Below, piece by piece: positions 20,775 to 31,996 of a DNA stretch of 64,000 bases (the first letter of the stretch is position 1; each line of letters begins with the position of its first letter). The notes beneath the pieces are model-generated. The model made no database searches. It saw nothing but the letters and a program-made list of their open reading frames with translations, and was not told the origin of the DNA. Position numbers and translations under genes: made by a program. The stretch comes from Panax quinquefolius (lineage: Eukaryota; Streptophyta; Magnoliopsida; Apiales; Araliaceae): positions 61,569,436-61,633,435 of the forward strand of contig CM035167.1 in the NCBI GenBank assembly GCA_020205615.1, read 5' to 3'.

Positions 20775-23548
20775 CGTGACGCCCCAAAATAGGTATACAT
20801 CACCCATTCCGAAAGTCGCCAAATACATGGTACAGAAACAACTACAACTTCATTAATACAATTGTCGTGCAAAATACGACAACACATAAACTGAGAGTTT
20901 AAATACAAATATTATCTTCTAGACAATATTCACACTCAAATAAGTCCTCATTACAATTATTGATACACTATTTTACAAAATTGTGAGAACTACTAAAACA
21001 ACTATCTTGAACCATTACTCCACACCCCGACTAGTTCCCGCTATATTCTCGTCTCCTGATAAGAAAAATGGAACAAAAAGGAAAAGGGTGAGCTCAACTA
21101 GCCTAGTAAAGAATATTATGACTAAGATAATGTACAACAAATTATCCTTAGTCTTCAACAGGGAAAAATCTGATAGAATACAATAGACAACAAGTTTTAG
21201 ATCAACAATCTGCAATGAAACAACAATTCATTAGAAGAGTTAAGTAGAGAATGAAATCTACTATCATCTATGAATTTAAAAGTCCATCATCGATATTTTA
21301 TCCTTGTAACATCAATCAATATACATCTTGAATCAAATATTCATCTTTACACTACAGACCAAAGATATTCATCAGTTGGTCATGTTCATCTAAACATCTG
21401 TTCATCTTTGCACTACGGGCCAAAGATATTCATCAGAAAATCATTCATCTTTGCACTACAGGCTAAAGATATTCAGTTATATAATCATTTAGGACTGAGG
21501 ATGATGAAAAATATATTTTAAAGAAAACGAATCCAGTGAGACAAAAGAATAAATAGTAAGGATTCGTACTTCGGTTTATCCATGTTCAAAAATACTCCAT
21601 AATAAACTATTGTGGAGCAGAATTCAAAAATAAAGATCAAAACATAGATCCAATCAAAGATAGAAACCATAATAGATAGTCTTGGACACAGAAAAGATAA
21701 TTTAATTTTTCTGTGAATAGTGTCGTATTCGTAAATAGTGTCGTATACGTGAATAGTATCGTATACATGAATAGTAACTCCGACACTAAAAGGTAGTAAT
21801 TCCACAAGAAAAATCTTCATGCTTCGTGAATAGTACTCGTGAATAGTAACTCGTGAATAGTAACTCATGTATAGTAACTCATGAATAGTAACGCATGAAT
21901 AGTAACCCCGACATGAAAAGATAAGAATTTCACAAGAAAAATCTTACCAATATTTCGACATAATGATATTGAAAGAAATAATATCATTTATAAAAAAAAT
22001 ATCATCCCTTACCTCAAAAAGACAGTACTTCTGACTGGAATACAGGATATAGTGCTGAAGAGAACTTGCACAGTATAGCAACACTCAAAGTATCAAAATA
22101 CTCATAAGAATACGCTCGATAATATAGAGAGAGAAAACTTCAATTTCTGGTGTGATTTTCAATTCTAACCTAAGCACCCTATTTATAGGAAAATGCTTAG
22201 AACACCAAAATAGAAAATTTAATAAAATAATAATATAATTAACAAAATTCAAGCACACCTTTGAAATCTAATTTCAGCTCATTTAAATCACATGTGAGGC
22301 CAACTTATTTGCAAAAAAAACGTTTTTCTTTAAAAAAATAATTAAAACTTCCAAAAATCAATTATTCTGGAACTTCAGAACTTTAATAATTCATAGTAAA
22401 TAGCCCTTTTGTCAGAAAAATTCAAAACCTCATGTCTTTTCCATAGGAAATTCCTTTATCTACAACATTACAGAAGAAAGGTTTTCCAAATTCCAAACAT
22501 AAATTGACCGAAATCCATAAACGAACAATTTTACACGCTATAATCAAATTTCAGTCAAGAAATAGGGTCCACCGACACACAAAACATGTGTTAATCATTG
22601 AATGCAACAAAAATACTCTTCCTCCTCATATACTCATATATCCCACATTCATTGTAAAAATATCACCATTATTATATATATATAATAAAATATTATTTTA
22701 TCAGAAAAGATAAAATATCAATTTTTAACAATTGTCACTTTAAAAAAATTTCTCCATATATATCCACATAAAATCAATATTTTCCTCATCATATAAATCA
22801 ATAATTAATTATTCACAAATAATATTACGTAATCACAATATCGACAACCGTGCCGCTCCTGTGAAAGAGGAACTTTTCAATAAGAATTTCTCTTCTTATC
22901 GCGCGCAATTAGGTGACCAAACCTCTCTTTAGATGTAACTTTCTAGACATTGCCAATAATGTTATCTAATAATATTATTCAGGATAATATGAATTATTGC
23001 TCGATAATGGAAAATCTTGTGTAGTGACAATTATTGAAACAATAGTAATATAAAATATCAACGCAACAATTATTGAATCAATAAAATAAAATATTGAACA
23101 AAGAATTCATCTGTAACAATTATTGAGAAGTGCCTTCACGTAAGAATAAATAATTGGTGCAATATCGCAAGGCCATCGCATGCAACAACGCCAGACATCG
23201 TGTTTTAACCACCGGGTATTCCAAACAAAGATAATCTGTGAATAACTACTACCAGTTATTTATAAACAACTTATACTTGTCGTTTTTCATTCATCCAATC
23301 GCTTTCAGTTATGGGGACCACAAAAAGGTGCATGTCGTCGCATTACAAATATTCCCGACAAAGAAGAATATTCCACGACCAAACTAATATTCCCCAAACA
23401 ACAATGAATATTTTATAACCACTTGCTTATTTAAAAATATATGCGCATTTTACCCATAACTAACCACATTAATCAAATCAACCCTTAATATTTCAAAATA
23501 ATAAATAGAGGAAATTTAATTTCATTAATAATAAGTTGAGGTCTTATA
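20775..23548 (-). mobile_element. Element C right (5') LTR, subfamily B, 2774 bp
   Basis: Near-identical to 14898-17658. The first 130 bases differ only by a few changes, mostly at CG or CCGG words. It ends GAGGTCTTATA (decayed GGTCTTACA). The open frames at 20983, 21270, 21518 and 22504 are LTR sequence. Confidence 0.88.
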
Positions 23549-23553
23549 ACTAT

Positions 23554-24300
23554 ACCCTGACAACTGCAGCTTTTGACTTCTATTTTAACCATTCATCCTC
23601 ATAGCAATTGAATTGAGCCTGAACATGAGTACAAAAAAAACTTGTTAAAACATTAAACTACGAAAATCGTAATTAATAATAATAATATTAAAAGAAAGAA
23701 GAATTAAACATAAATGGAGAAGAGTTTGGATATGTAAATAAGAATTAAACAAGGAGGGAGAAAGATTGTATTGGATGGGGTGCCACCCATCGAGCGCTTA
23801 GTTTATAGTCCCTTAGCCAGAATTTTTATTGTCAAAGCTTATTTAATTCCTCTTCGATAATTGAGGAACGAACCTCCATCCATCAGGAGCAATGTATGTT
23901 TTTGGAGGTTCCCATTTGTAATGGAGAGTGAATAAAAGTCACCTAGCATGCTTTTTATAGATATATCCCCCATTTTGAATGTCGCATAGCTAGGGGCTTC
24001 ATCCATTGTGTCTGTGATTAGCTTGGGGCATTGAGGACTATCAAATACAATGGGCTCTTCTCCTATCTTCTCTTCATCGGCCCACCATGGCTTCAATGTT
24101 GTGCTAGCTCTCATGTCACAAAGAGCCTCGCCGACGACATGACTATTAAGCGGGGCACGGTTTTACAAAGCTGACTGAATTCTTGCACTTTGGCGGAGAA
24201 GGAACTTAGGGCACTAATAGAATAGTGTCATCTTCATTAGCACTTAAAGATAGATCTTTTATGGCCTCATTTTCCTTATCACCACTTGTCTCCTCTCTTT
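23554..24300 (-). pseudogene. T1 coding remnant, C-terminal part
   Basis: Sense strand from 24300 down: a Ser/Glu-rich piece with stops, then from 24114 to 23839 an open frame containing TTLKPWWADEEKIGEEPIV, SYATFKMGDISIKSMLGDF and a HTLLLMDGGSFL end. I do not recognise the family. After its stop comes AAACTAAGCGCTCGATGGG and TGGCACCCCA (about 23780-23805), which resembles the wording that follows the last gene of plant Tat/Athila elements. The place of the integrase end is therefore taken by this unknown sequence. T1 appears to lack pol. Confidence 0.45.
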
Positions 24301-24307
24301 TGATATC

Positions 24308-24841
24308 TTATGGCTCATCCGGTTGCAGATTTAGCTCAGGCTCACCATCAGTCTCAGAATCCATGTCATAGCGCCAATTGTTTTGAGGACAGTTGTTCAA
24401 AGCTTTGAACATTTGATCTATCTGATTCTGAAGATTTTGAATTGTCGTCTCTTGATTAATCATCATCTCCTCATTTGATGCTATGAACTTAGACAACAAC
24501 TCCGCTAGTCTTAAATTTTCTATTTCTATCTCGGAATCCATGTATTGAGGACCATTGGTTGAGGTATTGATGAGTTGTTCCATTTGGTTCTTAGCATTTT
24601 GGCTCGATATGTTCTGACTCATCATTATCTCCTCTTGGTCTGCTATGATCTTAGACATGAATTCTTCCAACTTTGAATTTGTTACATCACAAAAATTTAT
24701 AAGATCTTGAATGATTAAATTAAAGGTTAAAGAATAAAACCTAGAGTGAAAATAGAGGAATGATTTTAAAAAATTTAAAGAAGAACCTATACTGTTTACT
24801 ATTTGAATAGACTTGAAAAAAATAGGGGTTTCAAATTTCAA
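24308..24841 (-). pseudogene. T1 Gag-like C-terminal coiled-coil, internally duplicated
   Basis: From about 24700 leftward the frame reads LEEFMSKIIADQEEIMMSQN, NQMEQLINTSTNGPQ, then a second similar block LAELLSKFIASNEEMMINQ, NQIDQMFKALNNCPQ, and an acidic end (MDSETDGEPELNLQ). Repeated L-E-x-x-x-x and N-Q-I-x-Q patterns resemble the C-terminal region of Tat/Athila Gag, where N-Q-V-G-Q-L-A precedes a Pro-rich segment. The first 40 codons (24841-24720) look non-coding. Two blocks of about 65 residues suggest an internal duplication. No zinc knuckle or pol follows. Confidence 0.45.
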
Positions 24842-25081
24842 ACCCTAGAATGGAACTATACTTGGAAGTATGTTAAGAATAAGGTATTATGATACCTTTA
24901 ACTTTATATGAATTAATGAAAGAAATTATGAGACTGATTGAAATTTTGAAAAGAAAGAAAGAGATTATGAATGTGGAAAATTTTATTAAGGAAATAAAAT
25001 TCAAGTGAAGGGATATTATAAGGATAAAGTGAATGTGTATATGTGTGTATACGTGTGTGTATACGTATGTGTATATATATA
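24842..25081. other. A+T-rich spacer, nothing recognised
   Basis: Non-coding, ending in a GTGTATA and GTATACG microsatellite-like run that abuts the MITE. Confidence 0.6.
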
Positions 25082-25416
25082 GGGTCTGGTTCCTATCCAG
25101 ACTCTCGTATTTTCTTAAAATGCGGACTTTTTTTTTCTTTTTTTTAAAATAACTAAAAAAAGTTTAATATTTTATGGAATTGGAATTTTTACATAATACA
25201 GTGTTTTTGGTGTGATTTGGATACATATAACAAAACAGGTCTATATAGTCTGTACAGATTGGTTTTGTTATATGTATCCAAATCACACCCAAAACACTGT
25301 ATTATGTAGAAATTCTAGTTCCATAAAATATTAAACTTTTTTTTTAGTTGTTTTAAAAAAAGCAAAAAAAAAAGTTTCAAAAGTTAAGCCAGTCCGGACT
25401 CCCCGACTGGATCCCC
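25082..25416. mobile_element. Foldback MITE, about 335 bp
   Basis: Two long inverted arms meet near 25245-25260. The left arm contains AATATTTTATGGAATTGGAA (about 25160) and GTGATTTGGATACATATAAC (about 25212). The right arm holds their reverse complements: GTTATATGTATCCAAATCAC (about 25267) and TTCCATAAAATATTAAAC. The outer ends are GGGTCTGGTTCC and GGATCCCC, with CCAGACT and AGTCCGG next to them. It is flanked by TATATATA on both sides, so the target duplication cannot be defined. It has no coding capacity. The superfamily is uncertain (Mutator- or hAT-like possible). Confidence 0.8.
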
Positions 25417-25589
25417 TCTGTATATATATATAGTGATGTGCTATATATTTTAGTAAGAAGAATGATAAAGGTAAATACCTTATGACTTATGTCGGACATG
25501 TGTGAGATTAAGTAAATACATATATTGTAAATATGTATATTATATAAAGAGGATTAAAAAAAGCTTTGCAACCTAATTATACATTAGGT

Positions 25590-26640
25590 ATGTGAATTAA
25601 ATAACGTAAAATGATTATCTTTATTTAGTCGTCCAAGTATTTTCATTATATACTAGTGACTTAATCTAAGAGATTTGTGGACCATGTCTCCACCTATTAA
25701 ATTATTTTGTGTGAATGTGAGTAAATGAATATAAATATTATGTGTTTGTTTATATTTATTTATTATATAAACAAATAAAAGAAACTAATATAACCTAATT
25801 ATATATTTAGAATGACAAATTGAATAACTTTATGGTTATGGTATTTAAGAATAATAGTATTTAAAATATATACTAATCCTAAGATATTTATTTTATACAT
25901 CTCAATTAATTAATTTTATAACCTAATTATAACAAGTCTAATTGGGTTAAGAAATTAAGTGTACGTAAATAAGGATTTAAATTACAATTTAGTGAATGGA
26001 AACCGTAATTAATTATTAGGGTAGGATAAAATTAAAAGTATTGGACTATGTTAATTTACATGGCCCAAAGAATTATTTAGGAAGCCCAAAAGCTTAAAAT
26101 AGTAGCCCAATTAAAAAGGGGCATTTTGGACATTTTATATATTAAATAAAGTATTAAAAATAAGACAAAATGGGGGGAAAAGGGGCCACATGTTAGGCTA
26201 TATAGAGGAGAAAGAGAGGGAATGAATGTGATGATTTCTTACTTTAGTTGCTCAACCACTCCCATCACTTGTCCATTATGTGTCACTTCTTTAATTGTCC
26301 AACAATTTTATTCAAGCTTTCAAGCAACCACATAATCTATGAGAGAGAGAGAAAGAGCAAGAATGTGGGTAATGAATATAGATATACAAAATATATCTAT
26401 ACAAACTTTACTAACATCTAATTTCTTTCTCTTTTATCTTTTATTTCATTTTCATCTTTTATTTCTCTCACTTCTTAAGTTGGCAAAAGCAAAACTATAG
26501 AGAGATAAGAGAGAGGAGAGGGGTGGCTACTTTGAGGAAGAAGGAGGAAGAGAAAATTTTATACTTTCAAGCCCCATAATCAACCATAGAAGAAGGAGAG
26601 CATGAAGATCAAATGTATAAATACCTTTTGTTTATGTTAT
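25590..26640. repeat. Diverged direct repeat, copy 1
   Basis: Shares an ordered series of words with 28490-29642: ATTATCTTTATTTAGT, TATATACTAGTGAC, CATGTCTC followed by TATTAAATTATTTTGT, TCTAATTGGGTTAAGAAATTAA, GGCCCAA, AAGCCCAA, GGCCACATG and a GAGAGAG zone. The end has purine-rich leader-like sequence after GGCTATATAGAGG (26198). It could be the LTR or UTR of an unrecognised element. Confidence 0.6.
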
Positions 26641-28489
26641 TCTTAGTTATGTTCAATCAAAACATGGATTTATTTTCATAAACTTCAAAACTCTAGATCT
26701 ACATGATCTAGAGTGTGTTATGTGTGGATCTATCCATTTTGAGGATCAAAAGTTAGATCTAAAGTATGAAATAGAAACTAGGTTTTTTAAAATGTAGAAA
26801 ACCCTTATTTTTCTTAGCCTTGATTGTGTTTAATCTTGTGTTTGATGATTATTTGATGAAATAGATCATGCATCATGGTAGAACCTTGGGTATATGAAGT
26901 ATTAGTAGGTATTATGATGAGTTATGTTGGTTATTATGTGAGAACATAGAAGTTTTCTTAGAAATCACCAAGGGTTTGAAAACTGATTTTTGTGAAAATG
27001 AAACATAAAATTCAAACAACCATATCTCCTATTATATTTTGAATTTTTGAGTCTTTTCAAGTCCTAGTGTTAGATTTATGGTTTTCTAACATTTTCAAGT
27101 GGAATCACTGAAAAAGAATTGTAGATTTTCGTATAGACTATTTTTGGCAAAGTAGGTAAAAGTTGGAATTACCGAAATATAAATTGTCCAAATATTTGCA
27201 GGGGAAGTTTCGGAAATTTACTTTTTGAAATAAACTCCGGCCTTTTGGGACATGAAAATACATAATATAAAGTAGCTCTTGTCCAAAAATGAGCTCATTC
27301 CGACTTAAATTGATCAAGTTATGGTCATTTCAATATTTGGATTTTTCTAACAAAAACTGCTATAACCAGAGTTCTATAACTCTGATGGCCACTAAATTTA
27401 AACTGGAGGTTCACGTTAATACGTGTAAGATTATGCCAAGATTTGGAAATTTCTAAAGTTGAGCATGATATGGCTAATTTCTTAAGCTACAAACTAAAAA
27501 TAGATTTTTGATCAATACTAAAGGGTGTTGAAAAATTACAGAAAAAATCTTTTTGTGTATGGAATATATGTATATATATTTGGCCAAAGAATAGAAAATA
27601 ATAAGTTGATTTGGTATTTTCGTGAAGAGGGTATTTTCGACTTCTTTGAATTAAACAATTCGAAGTCTTTGAAATGGAAACTTAAAAGGTTAGGAAAGGA
27701 AACCAGTTTACTGAATTGAAATTCAATTTGAATCCAGTTTGTTGGATTAAAGGATTAGTGAATCCAGGTTGATGGATTGGAGGTCAGTTGTGATTGGGTT
27801 ATATTAAAATAAGAATTAAATAAGAAAAAAAATTTATTAGATGATATGTTATGTGATATTGTAGTGCAGAAAGGAATATGTGACATGTAATATGTGATGT
27901 TGTGTATAATAAATATATTAGAATTTTATATTTAGTATATGCAAGTAAAATGTAGGAGTAAATTATTGAAGGAAATTAGATGGGTAAAATTAAAATAATT
28001 TATAATATTAAATTATTTTAATAAAGTAAATTGGTGGCATTAAATATACTTCATGTATAACCACTATTTTATTGAAGAAACCATATATTACAAGATTATT
28101 GAGTGTAATGTATGCGGGTATTTAATGTGGTGAATATATTAATATATTTTCTATTGTTAAATAAATTGTGAAGACAATTTATAGAAAGGAAAGAAAATAA
28201 TTGGATATATGATATTATGTTACATGGATAATGGTATAATATTTAATATTATACCAAAGAATGTAAAGTAAAAATATGAGATGAGATCCAATATATAAAA
28301 TATGTATATTGGTATCAAAATTGTTAGTAAATTAAATTCATATTTGAATAAATGATTGAATATATTAAATTATATATTTAATATATAAATAAGTTGTTTG
28401 AAAACAATTTATGGAGAGAATGAGAAAATTAAATTTAATTATACAATATAAATTGTATAATTTAAATAAGTTACTTAAATTAGGTGTGA
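26641..28489. other. A+T-rich region without recognised gene
   Basis: No frame over 65 codons and no protein signature. 27000-27780 is less A+T-rich and reads like a transcribed untranslated region. 27780-28489 is very A/T-rich with many TTAAAT and ATATTA words. Confidence 0.6.
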
Positions 28490-29642
28490 GAATTAATTAA
28501 CCTAAATGGTTATCTTTATTTAGTGGTCCTAGTATTTTAATTATATACTAGTGACATAATCTAAGAAATTTGTGGATCATGTCTCAATCTATTAAATTAT
28601 TTTGTATCAATATGTGAGTAAGTGAATATGAATATTATGTGATGATTTATATTTATTTATTATATAAACAAATAATAGAAACTAATGTAACCTAATTATA
28701 TATTAGAAATAAAAATGGAATAACTTAAGGGTTATGGTATGGGAGAATTATAGTATTTAAAATATATACTAATCCCAAGAGATTTATTTTATACATCTCA
28801 ATTAATTGATTTTATAATTATAGCAAGTCTAATTGGGTTAAGAAATTAATTGTACATGAGCAAGGATTTAAATTATAATTGAGTAAATGAAAATTCTAAT
28901 TAAATGATTAGGGTTGGATAAAATTAAAAGTATTGGGCTATGATAATTTTCAAAGCCCAAGAAATTAATTAGGGAGCCCAACACATTAAGTTAAGTGGCC
29001 CAAGCTAAGTCTATTTATTAAGGAATATGTGGGAGAATAATAATATTAAAAATTATACTAAGTTAAGAGATATATCTTTACTATCTCAATTTATTAATTT
29101 TATAACTTAATTTAAACAAGCCTAATTGGGTTATAAAATTTAATGTACAGAAGTAATAATTTAAATTCCAAATGTATGGAATGGAAACCCTAATTAAATA
29201 TTTAGGATAGGATAAGATAGAAATGATTGGACCTAATCTAATTTACAAGGCCCAAACAATTGTTAATTAAAAGCCCAAGAGATTAAGAAATTAGCTCAAA
29301 CTTAGCCAAATTTAAATCTAATATGCAAAGTCCAAATTTGGTCAAATGGGTGGGAGAAGAAGTTAAGAAAATAAAATTGTGGAAGTAAGAAGGCCACATG
29401 GTCAATTTTTTGTGGTAGAGAAAAGGGAGGAATGTAGATATTTATAATATATATATATATATATATCTTCTTTCTTTCATCTCTTATTTTCTAACTAAAA
29501 AAACTAAAGATAGAGAGAGGGGAGAAACGACAGCCATGGTGGGAGATGGAGATGAGGGGTGGTAGCCCCATGAGAGAGAGAAGAAGAGAAAGAAGATTGG
29601 CCATGGAAGGAAATAAGAGAAAATATCAAAAGGTATAATCCT
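28490..29642. repeat. Diverged direct repeat, copies 2 and 3, cut by the Ogre LTR
   Basis: 28490-29010 matches 25590-26110. A third partial copy, 29030-29340, repeats AACAAGCCTAATTGGGTTA, ATGGAAACCCTAATTAA and GGCCCAAACAATT. 29380-29642 matches the later part of copy 1 (GGCCACATGG, GAGAGAGGGGAG). It stops at 29642 where the Ogre LTR begins. Confidence 0.55.
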
Positions 29643-30421
29643 TGTCGACGTCGGGATTTTTAGTTGTCCATTTTCGTTACTTGTTCTTTGGTGTTCTCAT
29701 TTTAGGCGAGATTTGTTTGAAAAATAAGTGAAAAGGGTCGACATGTATAATGTCGACGATGGACCATTAAGAGTCTCCAGTTGGTTTTTAAATGGTTGTA
29801 CCAACACAATCGAGAAAAAGTTTGCACATTGACCCGATGATGTGACATCGCTAAACGAATTCGGTGAAACCGAGATTCATTAGGGTCTAGGGACTTGATT
29901 ATGCGGAGGAAGGTGTTAGGCACTTCCACATCAAAGATACTACGGTGACCGCCACTTTTCAAGAAACTGTTATCTAAATGTGTGTGTGTGGGGGGGTCAA
30001 TTGATGTTATTTGAAAGTAATGCGATGCCTCGTTCGCACCTATATACACAGAGTTTGAATTTATGTAAAAATTCAATTTTTAGCAAGATATGGCAGTGAT
30101 GTTTTATAAAAGAGGTTTTTCAAACCCTGATGCTCAATAGTAATTGAGACCTTTTACACTCCCATTTTATTAAGTGTTCGGCTTGATTATTTTTATTTTC
30201 GAGATGCGAAGCATCTATAAGAAAATAATGTACAAAATAATGTCGATTTCCTCGTGGGTATGAAAACCATATGAGGAAATTCAGACACCATAGATAAATT
30301 TGCAAGCTGCTTACAGCTGAAAAGGTCCATCACGGGAACCGAATCTAGATCCAATAGATTGAATATTTGATAACATGATTCCTAGGCTCACATGATGGTG
30401 CAATTTGTATAAAAAAGAATC

Positions 30422-30423
<2 letters not shown>

Positions 30424-30467
<44 letters not shown>

Positions 30468-30584
30468 GTAAATATATATATATATACAAACATGATCACC
30501 ACCACGAAGCACCTCCATGGGGGATCAAAAATGTAAATAAAGCTGTAAAAGCTATTAACCACCACGGAGGAAACTCCAGGCGGG

Positions 30585-30620
<36 letters not shown>
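30424..30620. repeat. Three (TA)n tracts
   Basis: TA runs at about 30424-30462, 30472-30486 and 30587-30618 inside the Ogre LTR. They create spurious frames of alternating Tyr and Ile. The intervening segments share CCACCACGRAG and CTCCA wording and are weak repeats of each other. Confidence 0.9.
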
Positions 30621-30624
<4 letters not shown>

Positions 30625-30929
30625 AACTGAAATAAAACCACGGACCGAAGTCCAGGCAAATAGACGCAACACGACTCTCAACGTGAAGAAGGGTGTGTGC
30701 AAAGATGAAGAGAAAGGCTATAAAGTGTGTTAGAAGGCTTACAGTGGGCTGCCAAAGAAGACTTATATATCTTTAAAGTGGATGAAACTCGGCTCCTGCC
30801 GGTACAGGAATAGCTATATGTGAGCTCACAAGTGTTTAAAATGAGAAAGCACTCAGTATATTGCAAGTACGGAGCAAATTTAACAAGGCTTCCTCGCCTT
30901 TTCTCTCCTTAAAATGGCCACCCCAAGCC

Positions 30930-30943
30930 CTCTATTTATAGAG
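30930..30943 (-). promoter_or_regulatory. TATA box of the Ogre LTR
   Basis: CTCTATTTATAGAG is CTCTATAAATAGAG on the sense strand, with G+C-richer sequence around it. A 14-base perfect palindrome. Confidence 0.65.
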
Positions 30944-31559
30944 GGGGGAGACGCAGGTGTACCTGCGGCCAATCGCAGGTGTACCTGAGGCTGCCCAAGT
31001 TGCCCCGGGTTTTGCGGGTCGCGTCGTCTCGTAGTACCTACACGTAGGCACTGCAATGTCCGCTCAAATTTCAGAATTGCACTCCAGGGATCTGACTGAG
31101 GTATGTAGGACCTATTTCGAACCGTCGTTATTGATAGTTACACAATGGCATGGGATTAGAGGTTTTACTAAGTCAGGAAGATGGGACGATGCCCTCCGAT
31201 CTTCAAGCTTCAAATTCTATCTGTTACCTTGCATAATAGTCACTCGGGATTGGTTTTCCTTGATTCTTGTGGGACAGTGTTGTGTAGAAATGCGTGTATG
31301 AAATGTTGAGATGGCGTGATGTGGCTTCAAAGTGGAGAGATGATGACTTTGCCCCTCACCAGAGTTATCGTCGGTTTGGGCTGATAAAGCAGACGTTGCT
31401 CAAGGTTATCGTTGAGATTGGACTGCTGCAAATGTTGAAGGTCCTCAATGTCATCTCTGAGGTGTGCCTGTATTCCCGGTGTTATCTCTAGGCTTTGTAC
31501 TGAATGCCTCGGTGTGAGTGCAGAGGTTGAAGCTGATCGCATGCATTTGAAACAAGCAT

Positions 31560-31996
31560 TTCCGGGGTTATCACCGGAACTGTATTCCTTGGGGTTATCA
31601 CCAAGGTTGGAATTATTACTCCCGGTGTGTGTTTCGGGGTTGAGACTGAACTTTCGGTAGTATCTAGACTTGACATGAACTATCTTCCAGGGTTATCTCT
31701 GAAAGACGATTCTGCTCTCCTGCAATGTCAGTGACAGGTGTGCAAAAAATTTTTGAGTGTCTACAGATGCCCCTCTATATCATACTCATGCAATGCAATT
31801 CTTGGGTAGGATAAAGAATCCTAGACACTGGAAATGCAACATGATGCAAATGTATGATGCATGTGTGCGGGGTTGTTGCCCAACATGCTGGGGATGATTA
31901 CCAGCTCCATATTTCTTTTACTGGGGATTGGCAATGATGACTAGATTGGATGTGTGATCCAAATATTTTAGGATGTTGATGTTGGGGCTATCACCA
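31560..31996. repeat. Array of short hairpins with constant loop and varying stems
   Basis: TTCCGGGGTTATCACCGGAA (31560-31579), CCTTGGGGTTATCACCAAGG (31587-31606), TCTTCCAGGGTTATCTCTGA plus AAGA (31683-31706), GCTGGGGATGATTACCAGC (31887-31905) and TTGGGGCTATCACCAA (31981-31996). Each is a perfect or near-perfect inverted repeat. The loop stays close to GGTTATC while the stem changes on both sides together. The array crosses the LTR boundary at 31765. Confidence 0.75.

Larger units (their letters stand above)
14898..23548 (-). mobile_element. Element C: deletion-derived chromovirus, 8.65 kb, minus strand
   Basis: Two LTRs (14898-17658 and 20775-23548) flank an internal region of only 3116 bp. 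The putative target duplication is CCTAT (14893-14897) against ACTAT (23549-23553), with one mismatch. On the sense strand (right to left) the order is LTR, primer-site remnant, gag, protease, RT start, short RT and RNase H pieces, chromodomain, purine tract, LTR. The RT catalytic core, RNase H core and integrase core are missing. LTR ends (TGTAAGACC to GGGGGCGTCACA) resemble those of the Tekay element. It interrupts T1. Confidence 0.88.
29643..31765 (-). mobile_element. Ogre 3' LTR, about 2.1 kb
   Basis: The sense start TGTAGACACTC is at 31765, preceded on the sense strand by the purine run ATAGAGGGGCATC (31766-31778), a polypurine tract. The left end is set at TGTCGACGTCGGG (29643) because it gives TG...CA ends. 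This end is less certain. 29700-30000 contains wording typical of Ogre LTRs (AAAGTGGCGGTCACCGTAG on the sense strand). The open frames at 29702-30076 and 30120-30866 are LTR or TA-repeat sequence. Confidence 0.7.

Noticed and set aside
27525..27719. 64-codon plus frame
   Set aside because: Too short, no signature, in A/T-rich non-coding sequence.
29702..30076. 124-codon minus frame
   Set aside because: It lies in the U5 part of the Ogre LTR, in sequence that is typical LTR wording. No protein family is recognised.
30311..30702. Overlapping minus-strand frames rich in alternating Tyr and Ile
   Set aside because: They are translations of (TA)n microsatellites inside the Ogre LTR.
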